Origin: an uncultured Bacteroidia bacterium
Lineage (GTDB): Bacteria > Bacteroidota > Bacteroidia > Bacteroidales > CAJPTX01
DNA length: 64,000 bases
Assembly (NCBI GenBank): GCA_947252645.1
Contig: CAMXWF010000016.1
Location: 1-64,000, forward strand
Direction: 5' to 3'
Part shown: piece after piece, positions 34,188 to 43,987 of the stretch
Numbering within the stretch: the stretch's first letter is position 1
Layout of the letters: every line of letters begins with the position of its first letter
Made by a program: the position numbers and the translations under genes
The notes under the pieces: generated by a model
What the model was told of the DNA's origin: nothing
Seen by the model: only the letters and a program-made list of their open reading frames with translations
The model's database searches: none

Positions 34188-35300
34188 CTAGCTATTTTTT
34201 GAATTGGCGGCCGCTAGTACTTTGTCGGCAATGTGGCGGGCGGCTTCGGGCTTGGCGTAGGCCTTCAGGGCCTGGCCTAATGCCGTGGACCTGTCAGGGT
34301 GCTCGAGTAGCATTTCGATCTGGGCGGTCAATTGGTCTTTTACCTGGGCATCGGGAAGCCAGAGCACAGCGTCTGTTTCGGCCAAGGCCTTAGCATTTTT
34401 TGTCTGGTGATCATCGGCCACGTTGGGCGAGGGTACCAGGATAACCGGCTTTCCCACCAGGGCCAGCTCCGAGATGGCGATAGCCCCTGCCCGGGAAACA
34501 ATGATGTCGGCCGCCGCGTAGGCCATGGGCATATCCACGATGAACTCGCGGACTACCAGCCAATCGCTATGGGGTAGCGCACGGGCTTTTAGATTGGTGT
34601 CCTGGTAGTTGGTCTTACCCGTTTGGAGCATCACGGCCACGTTGTGGCTGGCCACGAGCGCCGGGAAAGCTTCCAGGGTTGCCCGGCAGAGGGATTGGGC
34701 CCCCAGGCTGCCCCCCACCACGAAGATGACCTTGGCCTCGCTCGGTAGACCAAAATGGCGGCGGGCCTCCTGCTGGTCAGGCAGGGGGGAGAGGAAAGTG
34801 CTGCGAACCGGGTTTCCCGTCATGGCCAGCTTGTTGGCGGGGAAATAGCGATCCATATGGGGGTAGGCCACGCAGACGTAAGCGGCCCGCTTGCTGAGCA
34901 GTCGGTTGGCCTTGCCTGCATAGCCGTTTTGTTCCTGTAGCACCACGGGGATGTGGCACTTCATGGCCGCCTGGCAGGCCGGCACGCTTGCGTAGCCCCC
35001 AACGCCGACCACGACATCCGGCCTGAACTTCCGGACGAGCTCTAGGGCCAGACGGTTGCAGCGATGCCACTGGCGTAGGAACCTCCACAGGGCTACCGGC
35101 GTTTTCCTACGCGGCACGCCCACCATCGGTAAGCCCTCAATGCGGTATCCCGCGGCAGGTACGCGCTCCATTTCCATGCGTCCTTGGGCCCCCACGAAGA
35201 GGAGCTCCGCCTCGGGCCGCTGGGCCCGCAGGGCCTCCGCAATCGCAATGGCCGGAAAAACGTGGCCCCCAGTGCCTCCACCTGCAATCAGCACTCTCAT
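34188..35300 (-). CDS. murG: UDP-GlcNAc:undecaprenyl-PP-MurNAc-pentapeptide GlcNAc transferase MurG
   Basis: A 370-residue GT-B glycosyltransferase on the inner face of the membrane that makes lipid II from lipid I. The opening VLIAGGGTGGHVFPAIAIAEAL is the first G loop, GVGGYASVPACQAAM the conserved middle, and VFVVGGSLGAQSLC the second G loop. The C-terminal domain has SRAGAIAISELALVGKPVILVPSPNVADDHQTKNA, the UDP-GlcNAc-binding segment. Length is normal. It is tightly packed with ftsW (3 bp) and murC (1 bp). Confidence 0.96.
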   Translation of the reverse strand: MRVLIAGGGTGGHVFPAIAIAEALRAQRPEAELLFVGAQGRMEMERVPAAGYRIEGLPMVGVPRRKTPVALWRFLRQWHRCNRLALELVRKFRPDVVVGVGGYASVPACQAAMKCHIPVVLQEQNGYAGKANRLLSKRAAYVCVAYPHMDRYFPANKLAMTGNPVRSTFLSPLPDQQEARRHFGLPSEAKVIFVVGGSLGAQSLCRATLEAFPALVASHNVAVMLQTGKTNYQDTNLKARALPHSDWLVVREFIVDMPMAYAAADIIVSRAGAIAISELALVGKPVILVPSPNVADDHQTKNAKALAETDAVLWLPDAQVKDQLTAQIEMLLEHPDRSTALGQALKAYAKPEAARHIADKVLAAANSKNS

Positions 35301-35303
35301 GAT

Positions 35304-36455
35304 TTACCCCTCCTGTTCACGGACATCGTGGCTTACGCGCAGCACCAAGCCGAGGGCTGCGCCCGTTGCAATGATAGAAGTGCCGCCCAAGCTCACCAGG
35401 GGCAGCGGCACGCCGGTGACCGGCAAAAGCCCCACGGTAATAAGCATGTGGAAAAAGGCTTGAAGGCCTATGCTGAGCGCTACGCCCGCGCAGAGGAGCT
35501 GGTCGAAGAGGTTGGAACTCTGGATGGCGATCTGGTAGATGGCCAGGACGAGCAGGAAGTAGAGGGTGGGTATGGCAACCATGCCCAGCAGTCCGCTCTC
35601 CTCTATGATGACCGCATAGATGAAGTCGTTGTGCGATTCGGGGAGCGTGGAGCGGAGTTTGCTGTCGCCGACCCCCTGCCCCAGGAATGTGCCATTGGCC
35701 ACGGCCATTTTGGCCTTCAGGGCCTGGTCGCCCGTGCCAGCCCAGAAATTCTCGAGGCGCGACCTATGGGTGCCGCTACGATCCTCTAGGCCTGTACTCT
35801 GCTTGAGCATCATGCCCAGTGCGAGAGCCAGCACGCCCACAACCCCAACGCATAGAATGTGGACGAAGCGGACGCGCCCCATGAGAAGCATGGCGGCCCC
35901 GGTGAGGGCAAAGATGAGACTTGTGAGCAGGCTACTAGAGACCAGGAAGCAAATGGCCCCGAGGATTAGCGCAACCTTGAGCACCCCCTTGGAGAAGCTT
36001 CCGATGACGTCCTGCTTAGCCGCAATATAGGCCGCAAGGTAGACCAGGACGGGCACCCGGACGATGTCGGCCGTGGTAAGCCGCGTACCCATGATGCTGA
36101 TCCAGCGACGAGCACTGTTGGCCTCTGCGCCCGTGAAGAGCGTGAGTAGCAGGAGAACGAAGGAAAAAATAAGGCCAAAGGCCGCCAGGCCGCGAAGGAG
36201 CTCCCGGGGAAGAAGCTGGACAAAAAGCATCGCACCCACGGACAATAGGAGCATGGAGAGCTGTGTACGCAGGTAGTAGAAGGTGTTGCCACCACGGATG
36301 CGGTAGGCCAACCCCTCGGTGGCACTGTAAACGGCCACCAGGGAGATGGCTGCTAGGATGGCAAAAATAATGAGTATCCACCACGAGTAGCGCGTCCCGC
36401 GGAATACTCCCAGTAGATCGGCCCTGGCTGGTTGTGTTACCTGTCCTTCTTGCAT
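35304..36455 (-). CDS. ftsW: Peptidoglycan polymerase FtsW (SEDS family)
   Basis: A 383-residue SEDS glycosyltransferase that polymerises lipid II at the septum together with the FtsI transpeptidase. About ten membrane helices can be drawn. Family motifs are QGVGDSKLRSTLPESHNDFIYAVIIEE near the catalytic loop, and GVPLPLVSLGGTSIIATG near the C-terminus (usual form PLPFVSYGGSS). The N-terminus is cytoplasmic. It lies between murD and murG, 4 bp after murD, as in most dcw clusters. Confidence 0.94.
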   Translation of the reverse strand: MQEGQVTQPARADLLGVFRGTRYSWWILIIFAILAAISLVAVYSATEGLAYRIRGGNTFYYLRTQLSMLLLSVGAMLFVQLLPRELLRGLAAFGLIFSFVLLLLTLFTGAEANSARRWISIMGTRLTTADIVRVPVLVYLAAYIAAKQDVIGSFSKGVLKVALILGAICFLVSSSLLTSLIFALTGAAMLLMGRVRFVHILCVGVVGVLALALGMMLKQSTGLEDRSGTHRSRLENFWAGTGDQALKAKMAVANGTFLGQGVGDSKLRSTLPESHNDFIYAVIIEESGLLGMVAIPTLYFLLVLAIYQIAIQSSNLFDQLLCAGVALSIGLQAFFHMLITVGLLPVTGVPLPLVSLGGTSIIATGAALGLVLRVSHDVREQEG

Positions 36456-36459
36456 GGTG

Positions 36460-37845
36460 CTAGCTTTCTATTCGCTTAGCCAGCGCTAGCGCACTGCGTT
36501 TGAATTGCTCGCCGCGATCTTCGTAGCAAGTGAAAAGGTCGAAGCTGGCGCAGGCTGGAGAGAGCAGCACCACATCGCCCGGCTTAGCCATGGCATAGGC
36601 CGCCTGCACGCAGTCATCGGTGCTACGGACTTCCGCCATGGGCAGCCCTAGCGGAGCAAAAAAACGATTGAGCTTATCGTTGTCGACTCCAAGCCAAACG
36701 AGTCCTTTGGCCTTCTCCCGCAGGAGGGGTAGGAGCGGCGCGTAGTCGTTGCCCTTGTCCGTGCCCCCAGCCACCCAGACAACGGGGCGATCCATGCTCA
36801 GCAGGGCGTAGTAGACGGCATCGACATTGGTCCCCTTAGAGTCGTTGATGAAGCGCACGCCGCGCACATCGCAAACAAACTCTAGGCGATGCTCTAGCCC
36901 CTTGAAGGAGGACAGCGAGTCGAGGATGACCTGTCGGGGGACGTCGAGCTGCAGCGCCGCCAGCACTGCCGCCTCCACGTTGAGCATGTTATGGCGCCCA
37001 ACGAGGGCTATGTGGCTCTCGGGGATCTCCCACGACCCTCGGCTAGTTTGGAACTGAAGGGCTGCGTCACCCTGCCAAGCCCTAGCCTGCGGGCAGGGGG
37101 CAACCGAGAAACCTAGGGCCTGTGGGCCGTTTTGTAGCCTGGCCAGGCGCTTAGTCGTGTAGGGGTCGGAGAGAAAGTATATGAGGTAATCGGATGCCGT
37201 TTGGTTGATGGTGATGTTGAACTTGGCATCGGCATAGCGCTCCATGGAGTTGTCGTAGCGATCGAGGTGGTCTGGCGTAACGTTTAGGATGAGAGCTATG
37301 TGGGCGTGGAAACGCTTGAGGTCTTCTAGCTGGAAGCTGCTAAGCTCTATGACGTAGAAGTCAGACGGGGCCTCCACAACGGCCTCGGCAAAGCTATTGC
37401 CAACGTTACCGCAGAGGGTGGCCCGCAGACCAGCCTGGCGGAGAATGTGGTGAAGGAGGGAGACCGTGGTAGTCTTGCCATTACTGCCCGTCACGCCGAT
37501 GAGCGTGGCGTGGGTGTAGCGACTAGCCACCTCCACTTCAGAGACTACCTCCTTGCCGGCCTCCCGGAGGGCCCTGACAACAGGGGCACTCTGGGGTATC
37601 CCCGGGCTCTTGACGATGAGATCGCATTGGCGGAGTAGCTCCAAAGAGTGGTGCCCCGTCTCATAGGGAATCCCCAGCGATTGAAGCCGTTCGAGGGCCT
37701 TAGGAGCCACAACGCCACTATCGGAAACGTATGCCTGCGCCCCAACATGCTGGGCCAAACGGGCCGCCCCTAGCCCACTCTCCCCGGCCCCTAGAATGCC
37801 CCAACGAGAACTGTTGGATGATGGAAAAATATCGGATTGAGCCAT
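36460..37845 (-). CDS. murD: UDP-N-acetylmuramoylalanine--D-glutamate ligase MurD
   Basis: A 461-residue Mur ligase adding D-Glu to UDP-MurNAc-L-Ala. The N-terminal substrate domain begins GILGAGESGLGAARLAQ. The ATP P-loop is GVTGSNGKTTTVSLLHHIL, followed by IELSSFQLED and LNVTPDHLDRYDNSMERYADAK; the last domain has FINDSKGTNVDAVYYAL and VVWVAGGTDKGNDY. Length and order are normal. It lies 6 bp after mraY and 4 bp before ftsW. Confidence 0.96.
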   Translation of the reverse strand: MAQSDIFPSSNSSRWGILGAGESGLGAARLAQHVGAQAYVSDSGVVAPKALERLQSLGIPYETGHHSLELLRQCDLIVKSPGIPQSAPVVRALREAGKEVVSEVEVASRYTHATLIGVTGSNGKTTTVSLLHHILRQAGLRATLCGNVGNSFAEAVVEAPSDFYVIELSSFQLEDLKRFHAHIALILNVTPDHLDRYDNSMERYADAKFNITINQTASDYLIYFLSDPYTTKRLARLQNGPQALGFSVAPCPQARAWQGDAALQFQTSRGSWEIPESHIALVGRHNMLNVEAAVLAALQLDVPRQVILDSLSSFKGLEHRLEFVCDVRGVRFINDSKGTNVDAVYYALLSMDRPVVWVAGGTDKGNDYAPLLPLLREKAKGLVWLGVDNDKLNRFFAPLGLPMAEVRSTDDCVQAAYAMAKPGDVVLLSPACASFDLFTCYEDRGEQFKRSALALAKRIES

Positions 37846-37851
37846 GGTAGG

Positions 37852-39087
37852 CTAACGAATTTTTAGCGTTACGACCGTGAGCACGGACAAGAGAATACTC
37901 ACTATCCACATGCGCACCACTATGTGGGTCTCTGGGTGTCCAAGCAATTGGTAGTGGTGGTGGATGGGCGCCATCCGGAATACGCGACGACCCTGGCCAA
38001 AGCGTATCCGGGTATACTTGAAATAAGTGGTCTGAATGATGACTGAGAGACTCTCCACAAGAAAGATGCCGCAAAGAATGGGCAGGAGGAGCTCCTTGCG
38101 CACCAAGACCGCATAGATCCCAATGATGCCCCCGATAGTCAGGCTGCCAGTATCGCCCATGAAGACCCGGGCAGGGTAACCGTTGAACCATAGGAAGCCA
38201 ACAAGCGCACCGAGGAACGCGCTCATGAACACCACCAGCTCCCCCATGTAGGGAATGTAGAGCACGTTGAGATAGCTGGCGTAGATAACGTTACCTGAAA
38301 GGTAGGCGAAGATGCCTAGCGTGGCCGCAATGGGGGCACTGACTCCGGTCACAAGACCGTCAAGGCCATCGGTCAGGTTGGCACCATTGGACACGGAAAG
38401 CACGATCAGCACCACCACCAGGGTAAACAGCACCCACGCCAGGGCATCGCCCGTTGGGCCTTGGAAGGGAATGAGCGCACGGTAGTCAAGCTCGTTATGC
38501 TTGAAAAAAGGAATGGTCGTCTTCAGATTCTTCTCCCGGGGCAGCTCAACTATCTGTCCGCTGCGTAGAGCAGCAACCTCCTGGGTCGGCGCCATCGCCT
38601 GGCTGCAGGTGACCCCAACCAGCGCGCTCGGACTCAAGTAGAGCATCAGGGCCACAAAGAGCCCCAAAAGTCCCTGAAAAAGGATCTTGAGCCATCCGTT
38701 GAGGCCTCTCTTGCTGCGATACTTGAGCTTGAGATAGTCGTCGGAAAAGCCAAGACCCGCAAGCCAGACCAGGGAGACAAGCATGATTTGAACGTATACA
38801 TTGGTCAAATCGGCCAAGAGCAGCACGGCCAACAAAGTCGTGGCCACAATGAGCAGACCGCCCATGGTGGGGGTGCCGGCCTTTTCCTTTTGGCCTTTGA
38901 GCCCCAGGTCTCGGATGTCCTCCCCTATTTGGGCTGCGTGGAGCAGCCTTATGACCTTGCTACCAAAGCATAGCGAGAGCAGGAGGCTGACCAGAAAGGC
39001 CAGTGCCGAGCGTACGGAAAGATACTGCAGTACGCCCCAGCCAGGGATGTCGGCATGGATAAGCTGCTCGTAGAGCCAATAGATCAT
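37852..39087 (-). CDS. mraY: Phospho-N-acetylmuramoyl-pentapeptide transferase MraY
   Basis: A 411-residue polytopic membrane enzyme that joins UDP-MurNAc-pentapeptide to undecaprenyl phosphate, giving lipid I. About ten hydrophobic spans are seen. Catalytic-site motifs are GFSDDYLKLKYRSKRGL (the Asp pair, about residue 115), GANLTDGLDGLVTG, GNVIYA, and VFMGDTGSLTIGG with MAPIHHHYQLLG near the end. A loop of about 50 residues around 170-220 makes it longer than the E. coli enzyme; such insertions are usual in Bacteroidota. It overlaps murE by 4 bp. Confidence 0.96.
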   Translation of the reverse strand: MIYWLYEQLIHADIPGWGVLQYLSVRSALAFLVSLLLSLCFGSKVIRLLHAAQIGEDIRDLGLKGQKEKAGTPTMGGLLIVATTLLAVLLLADLTNVYVQIMLVSLVWLAGLGFSDDYLKLKYRSKRGLNGWLKILFQGLLGLFVALMLYLSPSALVGVTCSQAMAPTQEVAALRSGQIVELPREKNLKTTIPFFKHNELDYRALIPFQGPTGDALAWVLFTLVVVLIVLSVSNGANLTDGLDGLVTGVSAPIAATLGIFAYLSGNVIYASYLNVLYIPYMGELVVFMSAFLGALVGFLWFNGYPARVFMGDTGSLTIGGIIGIYAVLVRKELLLPILCGIFLVESLSVIIQTTYFKYTRIRFGQGRRVFRMAPIHHHYQLLGHPETHIVVRMWIVSILLSVLTVVTLKIR

Positions 39088-40562
39088 TGCGCAGTCTCCT
39101 CAGATTTAAGCTCCTCTATGGCCTTAAACACCTCCTCGCGGTCATCGAAATGGGTGCGCTGGCCCTGAACCTCCTGGTAGGTCTCGTGACCCTTGCCTGC
39201 CACAAGCACGTAATCGCCCGAGGCGGCCAGGAGGCACGCCTGGCGGATGGCCTTGGCGCGATCTAGCTCCACGAAAACCTGTGGAAGGCTCTCCCGGCTT
39301 ATCCCCTTGAGCACCATATTAGCAATCTGCTCTGGATCCTCGTTGCGGGGGTTGTCGTTGGTGACAAAAAGCCACTGGCTGTGCTGGGCGGCTATCTTGC
39401 CCATGTCGGCTCGTTTCTCTTGATCCCGATTGCCCCCGCAGCCCATCACGGTGATGATATGGCCGCGCAGAGGCTTTATCTCCTCTATCGTCTCGTAGAC
39501 CTTCTCCAGCGCATCGGGCGTGTGGGCATAGTCCACCACAACTACCAGCCCGTTGGGCCCGAGCTGGCAGTCAAAGCGCCCCCTGACGGGGTGGAGCTGG
39601 CTGAGGCCTGGGAGAAGCACTTCTTGGGAAAAGCCAAGCTGCTGCCCCACAGCGTAAACCGCCAGCAGGTTGTAGGCGTTGAAGCGACCAAGGAGCGCCA
39701 CCGTGACCTCCCGACCGTCCACCTCCAAGTCCATGGCCCCAAGGGTCACAGCGCGCACTTTGGCGTGGTAGTCGGCCATCTCCTGTAGGGAGTAGGTGTG
39801 AACATGGCAGTGGGCATTTTGGGTCATCTGCGCCGCGTGATCGTCATCGATATTTACCAGCGCAAAGGCCTCCGCGGGGAGACCCGTGAAGAACGATTGC
39901 TTGGCCGACAAGTAGTCGGCAAACGTCTTGTGGTAGTCCAGGTGGTCGCGGGTGATATTGGTGAAAACACCGCCAGCAAAGTTGAGGCCTGCCACGCGGT
40001 GCTGCGCCGCGGCATGCGAACTCACCTCCATGAAGGCATACTGACACCCAGCATCCACCATCTCCCGCAGCAGCGCATTCACGGTGATGGGGTCGGGGGT
40101 CGTCATCGTGGTAGGGTGCACCTGGTCGAGAACCCTGTTCTCTATCGTGGAGAGCAGACCGCTCTTGCAACCTAGTAGCCCCATGAGCTCATGGAGTAGT
40201 GTCACCACCGTGGTCTTCCCATTCGTGCCCGTCACACCCACCAGCTTGAGCTTCTGGGAGGGGTCGCCGTAGAAGCGGGAGGCCAGCGTGCCGAGCGCCT
40301 CGGCCACATCGGGCACCACCACGTTACACACCTCCCCTAGCTCCGGCAGGGCTTGCTGGCTCACAACCACGGATGCCCCCTTCTGCACGGCGTCTGCCGC
40401 GTAGCGAGCCCCATCCTCATGCGTGCCGTGGAGGGCAAAGAAAACCGTACCCGGCGCGCAGCGGCGAGAGTCGAAGCTCAGCCCGGTAACGGCGGCCACA
40501 GGGGCACCCCGTAGCTCGGCGTGCAAACCGTCAAAAAGCTCACTAAAAGGGTATTCACTCAT
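39084..40562 (-). CDS. murE: UDP-MurNAc-L-Ala-D-Glu--meso-diaminopimelate ligase MurE
   Basis: A 492-residue Mur ligase adding the third residue of the stem peptide. The ATP P-loop is VGVTGTNGKTTVVTLLHEL; the TTPDP segment (TMTTPDPITVNALL) follows, then the region EVSSHAAAQHRVAGL. The substrate-choice motif is DNPRNEDPEQIA, the DNPR form found in enzymes that use meso-diaminopimelate rather than lysine, so cross-linking is through DAP. A later GKGHETYQEVQG motif is also diagnostic. It overlaps ftsI and mraY by 4 bp each, which suggests translational coupling. Confidence 0.96.
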   Translation of the reverse strand: MSEYPFSELFDGLHAELRGAPVAAVTGLSFDSRRCAPGTVFFALHGTHEDGARYAADAVQKGASVVVSQQALPELGEVCNVVVPDVAEALGTLASRFYGDPSQKLKLVGVTGTNGKTTVVTLLHELMGLLGCKSGLLSTIENRVLDQVHPTTMTTPDPITVNALLREMVDAGCQYAFMEVSSHAAAQHRVAGLNFAGGVFTNITRDHLDYHKTFADYLSAKQSFFTGLPAEAFALVNIDDDHAAQMTQNAHCHVHTYSLQEMADYHAKVRAVTLGAMDLEVDGREVTVALLGRFNAYNLLAVYAVGQQLGFSQEVLLPGLSQLHPVRGRFDCQLGPNGLVVVVDYAHTPDALEKVYETIEEIKPLRGHIITVMGCGGNRDQEKRADMGKIAAQHSQWLFVTNDNPRNEDPEQIANMVLKGISRESLPQVFVELDRAKAIRQACLLAASGDYVLVAGKGHETYQEVQGQRTHFDDREEVFKAIEELKSEETAQ

Positions 40563-42664
40563 AGCACACTCATTTCAAGTTCAACTAGGGGTACCCCCTC
40601 GGGGGTTCGCGCCAGAAGAGATTGCTTTCGCACCGTGCCGCGCCCCTGCACGCGCACCCGGGCCCCCGCCCGCTCGAGGCAGAAAAGCGCATCGTTGAGG
40701 GGTAGACCTGTCACATCGGGCAGGCCCTGACCGAGCGAGCGAGGCTCCAGGAGCACCTGCCGACGCCGCGGATCGCGCACCGTATTGACCAGAAGACTCG
40801 AGGCATCAAGATTGCTGTAGTCTACTCCTAGCCCCTTAAGAGCCACCGACAGATCGGATGCCAGCCCGCTCTTGCTCGCGGGCAGCGCAGCACTCGGCCC
40901 CTGCGCCATCGGGGGAAACCACTCTCGACTCGTGGCGTACATCCTAGAGGCAATGTGCCCGAACACCGGCACGGCCACGGCCGCCCCGTAGTAGCTCCCA
41001 AGGGTGGGTGAGTTGACCACTACAATACACGAATAGCGCGGGGCATCCGCCGGGAAGTAGCCCACGAAGGAGGCCTGGTAGCGCGCGCCGGCTCCCCGCC
41101 CATAGCCCGAACCCTCCTGCGCTATGTTCGCCGTACCCGTCTTGCCGGCGATAGGAAAAGGCATGGCGCTCAGGCTCCGAGCCGTCCCTCGCTGCACAAC
41201 CCCCTCCAAGCAGCGACGTACCTGCTGCAGCGTGGCCTGTGAGCAGATCGATGGCAGCAGCACCTCGGGGGCAGTGCGCGTCCTACGCACCTGGCCATCC
41301 CGTAACTGCGCCTCCATGAAAACCGGCCGCACCATCCGCCCTCCATTGGCTATGGCATTGAAAAAAGTCAAGGTATGCAGGGGGGTAACGGCCACCGCGT
41401 AGCCTATCCCCAGGGAGGCCGGCGTCACCCCAGACCACTCCTTGGTTCCCAGGGCGGGAAGCTTGGGCTTCTGCTCGTTGGGCAGGGCTATGCCAAGCGG
41501 ACGATCCCAACGCTGGGCCTGTAGGCGCGCCATGAGCTGCTCGGGGCGCTTGCCATAGCTCCGCATCATGAGCTTGACCAGGGCTACATTCGAGGAGTAC
41601 TCAATGGCGCGTTGCACGGTAAGCAAACCATACCCCCCGGGCTTCGTGTCCCGGAACACGGCGCCCTGCACGGCGCATTGGCCGCGGCCTGCATCCACGG
41701 TGTCTCCCACCGTCAAACCATCCTCCAGCATGGCCATCAGGGCAGCTATCTTGAACACACTCCCGGGCTCCGTGCGCACCTCCGTGGCGTAGTTGAGCCG
41801 CTCACGGTAGCCCCCATGCCCGTCCTCCTCCAGGTTCGCCATCGCCCGCACGGCGCCGGTAGACACCTCCATCACCACGGCCGTCCCGTGGTGCGCCCCG
41901 CTGCTGCGCAGGGCCTGCTCTAGCTCCGTCGACACTATGTCTTGGAGCTGCACATCCAGCGTAGTGGCCACGTCTAAGCCATCCACCGGCATCACGGGGT
42001 CTACCGCGTGGAGCGGACGACCGGCGCCCCCGGAACTCCTGTCGATGATCCTACGACCTGCCATACCACGAAGCACGCCATTGTAGGCCGCCTCCAGCCC
42101 CGACACCCCGCTATCGCATGCCTGCTGCACCGAGCCTATCGTCCGCGAGGCCATCGTCCCCATGGGCTGCGCACGCTGCGTCACCAACTCCTCCATCAGT
42201 CCCCCGCGAAACGGATGCCCGCGCAGAATGGGGAGGCGAGCAAGCTGCTGCTTCTCACGGTAGTCCACCAGCCGATTCCCCAAACGCACGTAACCATTCT
42301 GCCGCCGACGTTGCGCTACCAAATACGCCCTGTACTCCGAGGCGCGCCTATCCCCAAATATGGCCGATAGGCCCTGCGACAGGGAGTCGAGCTGCGCAAA
42401 GAACACCGAGTCTCGAAGACCTGACGTCGCCAAATCCATGTAGACGCGGTAGCGCGGCAACGAAGTGGCCAACAGACGACCATCGCGCGACAGAATGTTA
42501 CCGCGAGCCGCCGGCAATACCTGCTCGTCGAGCACCATGCGCTGCAAGCGCGCCCGCAGCTCTGGGCCCGGCACCGCCTGGATATACAGCGCCCGCACCA
42601 CTATTGCCACCAGCAACAGCAGCAACAGCAGTAAGAATGCCCTGAAGTATCCCTTGAAGCGCAT
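40559..42664 (-). CDS. ftsI: Septal peptidoglycan transpeptidase FtsI/PBP3 with PASTA domain
   Basis: A 701-residue class B penicillin-binding protein that cross-links peptidoglycan at the septum and partners FtsW. One N-terminal helix (FRAFLLLLLLLLVAIVVRALYIQAV) anchors it; a dimerisation domain (PAARGNILSRDGRLLATSLPRY) follows. Transpeptidase motifs are SxxK in PGSVFKIAALM (catalytic Ser about 305), SxN in EYSSNVALV and KTGT in IAGKTGTANIA. The last 60-70 residues (GLPDVTGLPLNDALFCLERAGARVRVQG...) form a PASTA domain, common in Bacteroidota FtsI. The gene follows the FtsL-like gene by 10 bp. Confidence 0.95.
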   Translation of the reverse strand: MRFKGYFRAFLLLLLLLLVAIVVRALYIQAVPGPELRARLQRMVLDEQVLPAARGNILSRDGRLLATSLPRYRVYMDLATSGLRDSVFFAQLDSLSQGLSAIFGDRRASEYRAYLVAQRRRQNGYVRLGNRLVDYREKQQLARLPILRGHPFRGGLMEELVTQRAQPMGTMASRTIGSVQQACDSGVSGLEAAYNGVLRGMAGRRIIDRSSGGAGRPLHAVDPVMPVDGLDVATTLDVQLQDIVSTELEQALRSSGAHHGTAVVMEVSTGAVRAMANLEEDGHGGYRERLNYATEVRTEPGSVFKIAALMAMLEDGLTVGDTVDAGRGQCAVQGAVFRDTKPGGYGLLTVQRAIEYSSNVALVKLMMRSYGKRPEQLMARLQAQRWDRPLGIALPNEQKPKLPALGTKEWSGVTPASLGIGYAVAVTPLHTLTFFNAIANGGRMVRPVFMEAQLRDGQVRRTRTAPEVLLPSICSQATLQQVRRCLEGVVQRGTARSLSAMPFPIAGKTGTANIAQEGSGYGRGAGARYQASFVGYFPADAPRYSCIVVVNSPTLGSYYGAAVAVPVFGHIASRMYATSREWFPPMAQGPSAALPASKSGLASDLSVALKGLGVDYSNLDASSLLVNTVRDPRRRQVLLEPRSLGQGLPDVTGLPLNDALFCLERAGARVRVQGRGTVRKQSLLARTPEGVPLVELEMSVL

Positions 42665-42674
42665 AGCCCTCCCC

Positions 42675-43073
42675 TTACTCCTCTACCATGTATATGACCC
42701 TCGGCGGCTCGCTCGCGGCCTCCAGCGGTAATCCTTGCGCCCGCACCAGTGCCTCCACCTGGCTCGCCCGCCCCATGCTCATCACCTTCGCCTCCATGGT
42801 CACCGACTGCGCTTTTAGGTTGCGCAATTGCTCCTCCAGCGCGCGCTGCTCGCGCCATTGCTTGGTGCTACAATTCCGCATCGCTATCATGCCAATACCC
42901 GTGCTGCAGGCCAGCACTATCACCCTGCTCACCGCACGCCAGCTCCAGGAAACCCGCGGTGTTGGCTGACCCTTCCCCTGGGATGCCGCGTGCTCTTCTT
43001 GCGGTGCGCTCGTTGTTACGTCTGGGGCTTCGGAAGCACGGGATGCCAGTCTATCTATATCGTCTACTAGCAT
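42675..43073 (-). CDS. FtsL-like division protein
   Basis: A 132-residue bitopic protein: about 47 cytoplasmic residues, one membrane helix (VSRVIVLACSTGIGMIAM, about 48-65), then a short periplasmic coiled coil (REQRALEEQLRNLKAQSVTMEAKVMSM). Sequence similarity in the FtsL family is weak; the call rests on topology and on its place between rsmH and ftsI. The start overlaps the rsmH end by 7 bp. It would link FtsQ to FtsI/FtsW. Confidence 0.75.
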   Translation of the reverse strand: MLVDDIDRLASRASEAPDVTTSAPQEEHAASQGKGQPTPRVSWSWRAVSRVIVLACSTGIGMIAMRNCSTKQWREQRALEEQLRNLKAQSVTMEAKVMSMGRASQVEALVRAQGLPLEAASEPPRVIYMVEE

Positions 43074-43987
43074 TTCCTGACCCCCACTCGCATTTTAGCA
43101 CTGCGTGCTCGGCGGTTCTGGGCCAGCTCGGCCGCATCGGGCGTAATGACCTTCCTGTAGACCTCCTCCACCGCGTAGTCCGCCACGCCCAGCAGCCTCT
43201 GCTCTTGGATAGGCGTCTGCGTGGCCCCGCGCAGATACTGCTTTACCAGCCTGTCCTCCAGCGAGTGATAGGATATCACCACCACCCGCCCGCCCACCTT
43301 GAGGAGCTGCGGCAACATCTGCAGCAGCGAGGAAAGAGCCCCCAGCTCATCGTTCACCGCTATGCGCAGCGCCTGGAAAACCTTAGACTGCAGCCCCCAT
43401 TGGTCCGCCGCACGACCATAGACGCGCTCCAGGGTGCGCTGCAGGTCGGGCACCTCAACGTAGGGCGTCACGTTGCGCTCGCTGCAGATAGCCAGCGCCA
43501 GCCGATTGGCCTCGTGAAGCTCCCCGTAGTCCCGGAAAATGCGCGTCAGCTCGGTCAGCGAGGCCGCGTTGAGCAGCTCCGAAGCCGTGCGGTGTGACTG
43601 CTGGTTCATCCGCATATCCAAAGGCCCTTGGAAACGGTACGAAAAGCCGCGACTCGGCGTGTCCAAATGGTAGGAGGATACGCCCAAATCGACCAAAAGC
43701 CCATCCAGCCCTTCCACGCCATAGTAATCCAGCCAGTTCGCCAGGTAGCGGTAGTCGCTCTGTATGCCCTGCACGCGGGGATCGTCTTTGGGCAGCTCCT
43801 CCAGGGCGCGGGCATCCTTGTCCACGCAGAAAAGCCGCCCCCCAGGGCCCAGCTGGCGCAGTATGGCCCGGCTATGCCCCCCGCCACCAAAAGTGCCGTC
43901 GGCATAGCGCCCCTCTGGGCGCACCGCCAGGGCCTCCACGGCCTCACGCAGCAGCACCGGCGTGTGCGTATATTCCCTAGTGCCCAT
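43067..43987 (-). CDS. rsmH: 16S rRNA (cytosine-1402 N4)-methyltransferase RsmH
   Basis: A 306-residue SAM methyltransferase that N4-methylates C1402 of 16S rRNA, the same base that RsmI, encoded at the other end of the cluster, modifies on its ribose. Start motif YTHTPVLLREAVEAL, SAM loop YADGTFGGGGHSRAIL, then GLLVDLGVSSYHLDTPSRGFSYRFQGPLDMRM and VVISYHSLEDRLVKQYLR. The ATG at 43987, 10 bp inside the mraZ end, is used; a GTG 18 bp upstream would also be in frame. Normal length. Confidence 0.95.
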   Translation of the reverse strand: MGTREYTHTPVLLREAVEALAVRPEGRYADGTFGGGGHSRAILRQLGPGGRLFCVDKDARALEELPKDDPRVQGIQSDYRYLANWLDYYGVEGLDGLLVDLGVSSYHLDTPSRGFSYRFQGPLDMRMNQQSHRTASELLNAASLTELTRIFRDYGELHEANRLALAICSERNVTPYVEVPDLQRTLERVYGRAADQWGLQSKVFQALRIAVNDELGALSSLLQMLPQLLKVGGRVVVISYHSLEDRLVKQYLRGATQTPIQEQRLLGVADYAVEEVYRKVITPDAAELAQNRRARSAKMRVGVRKC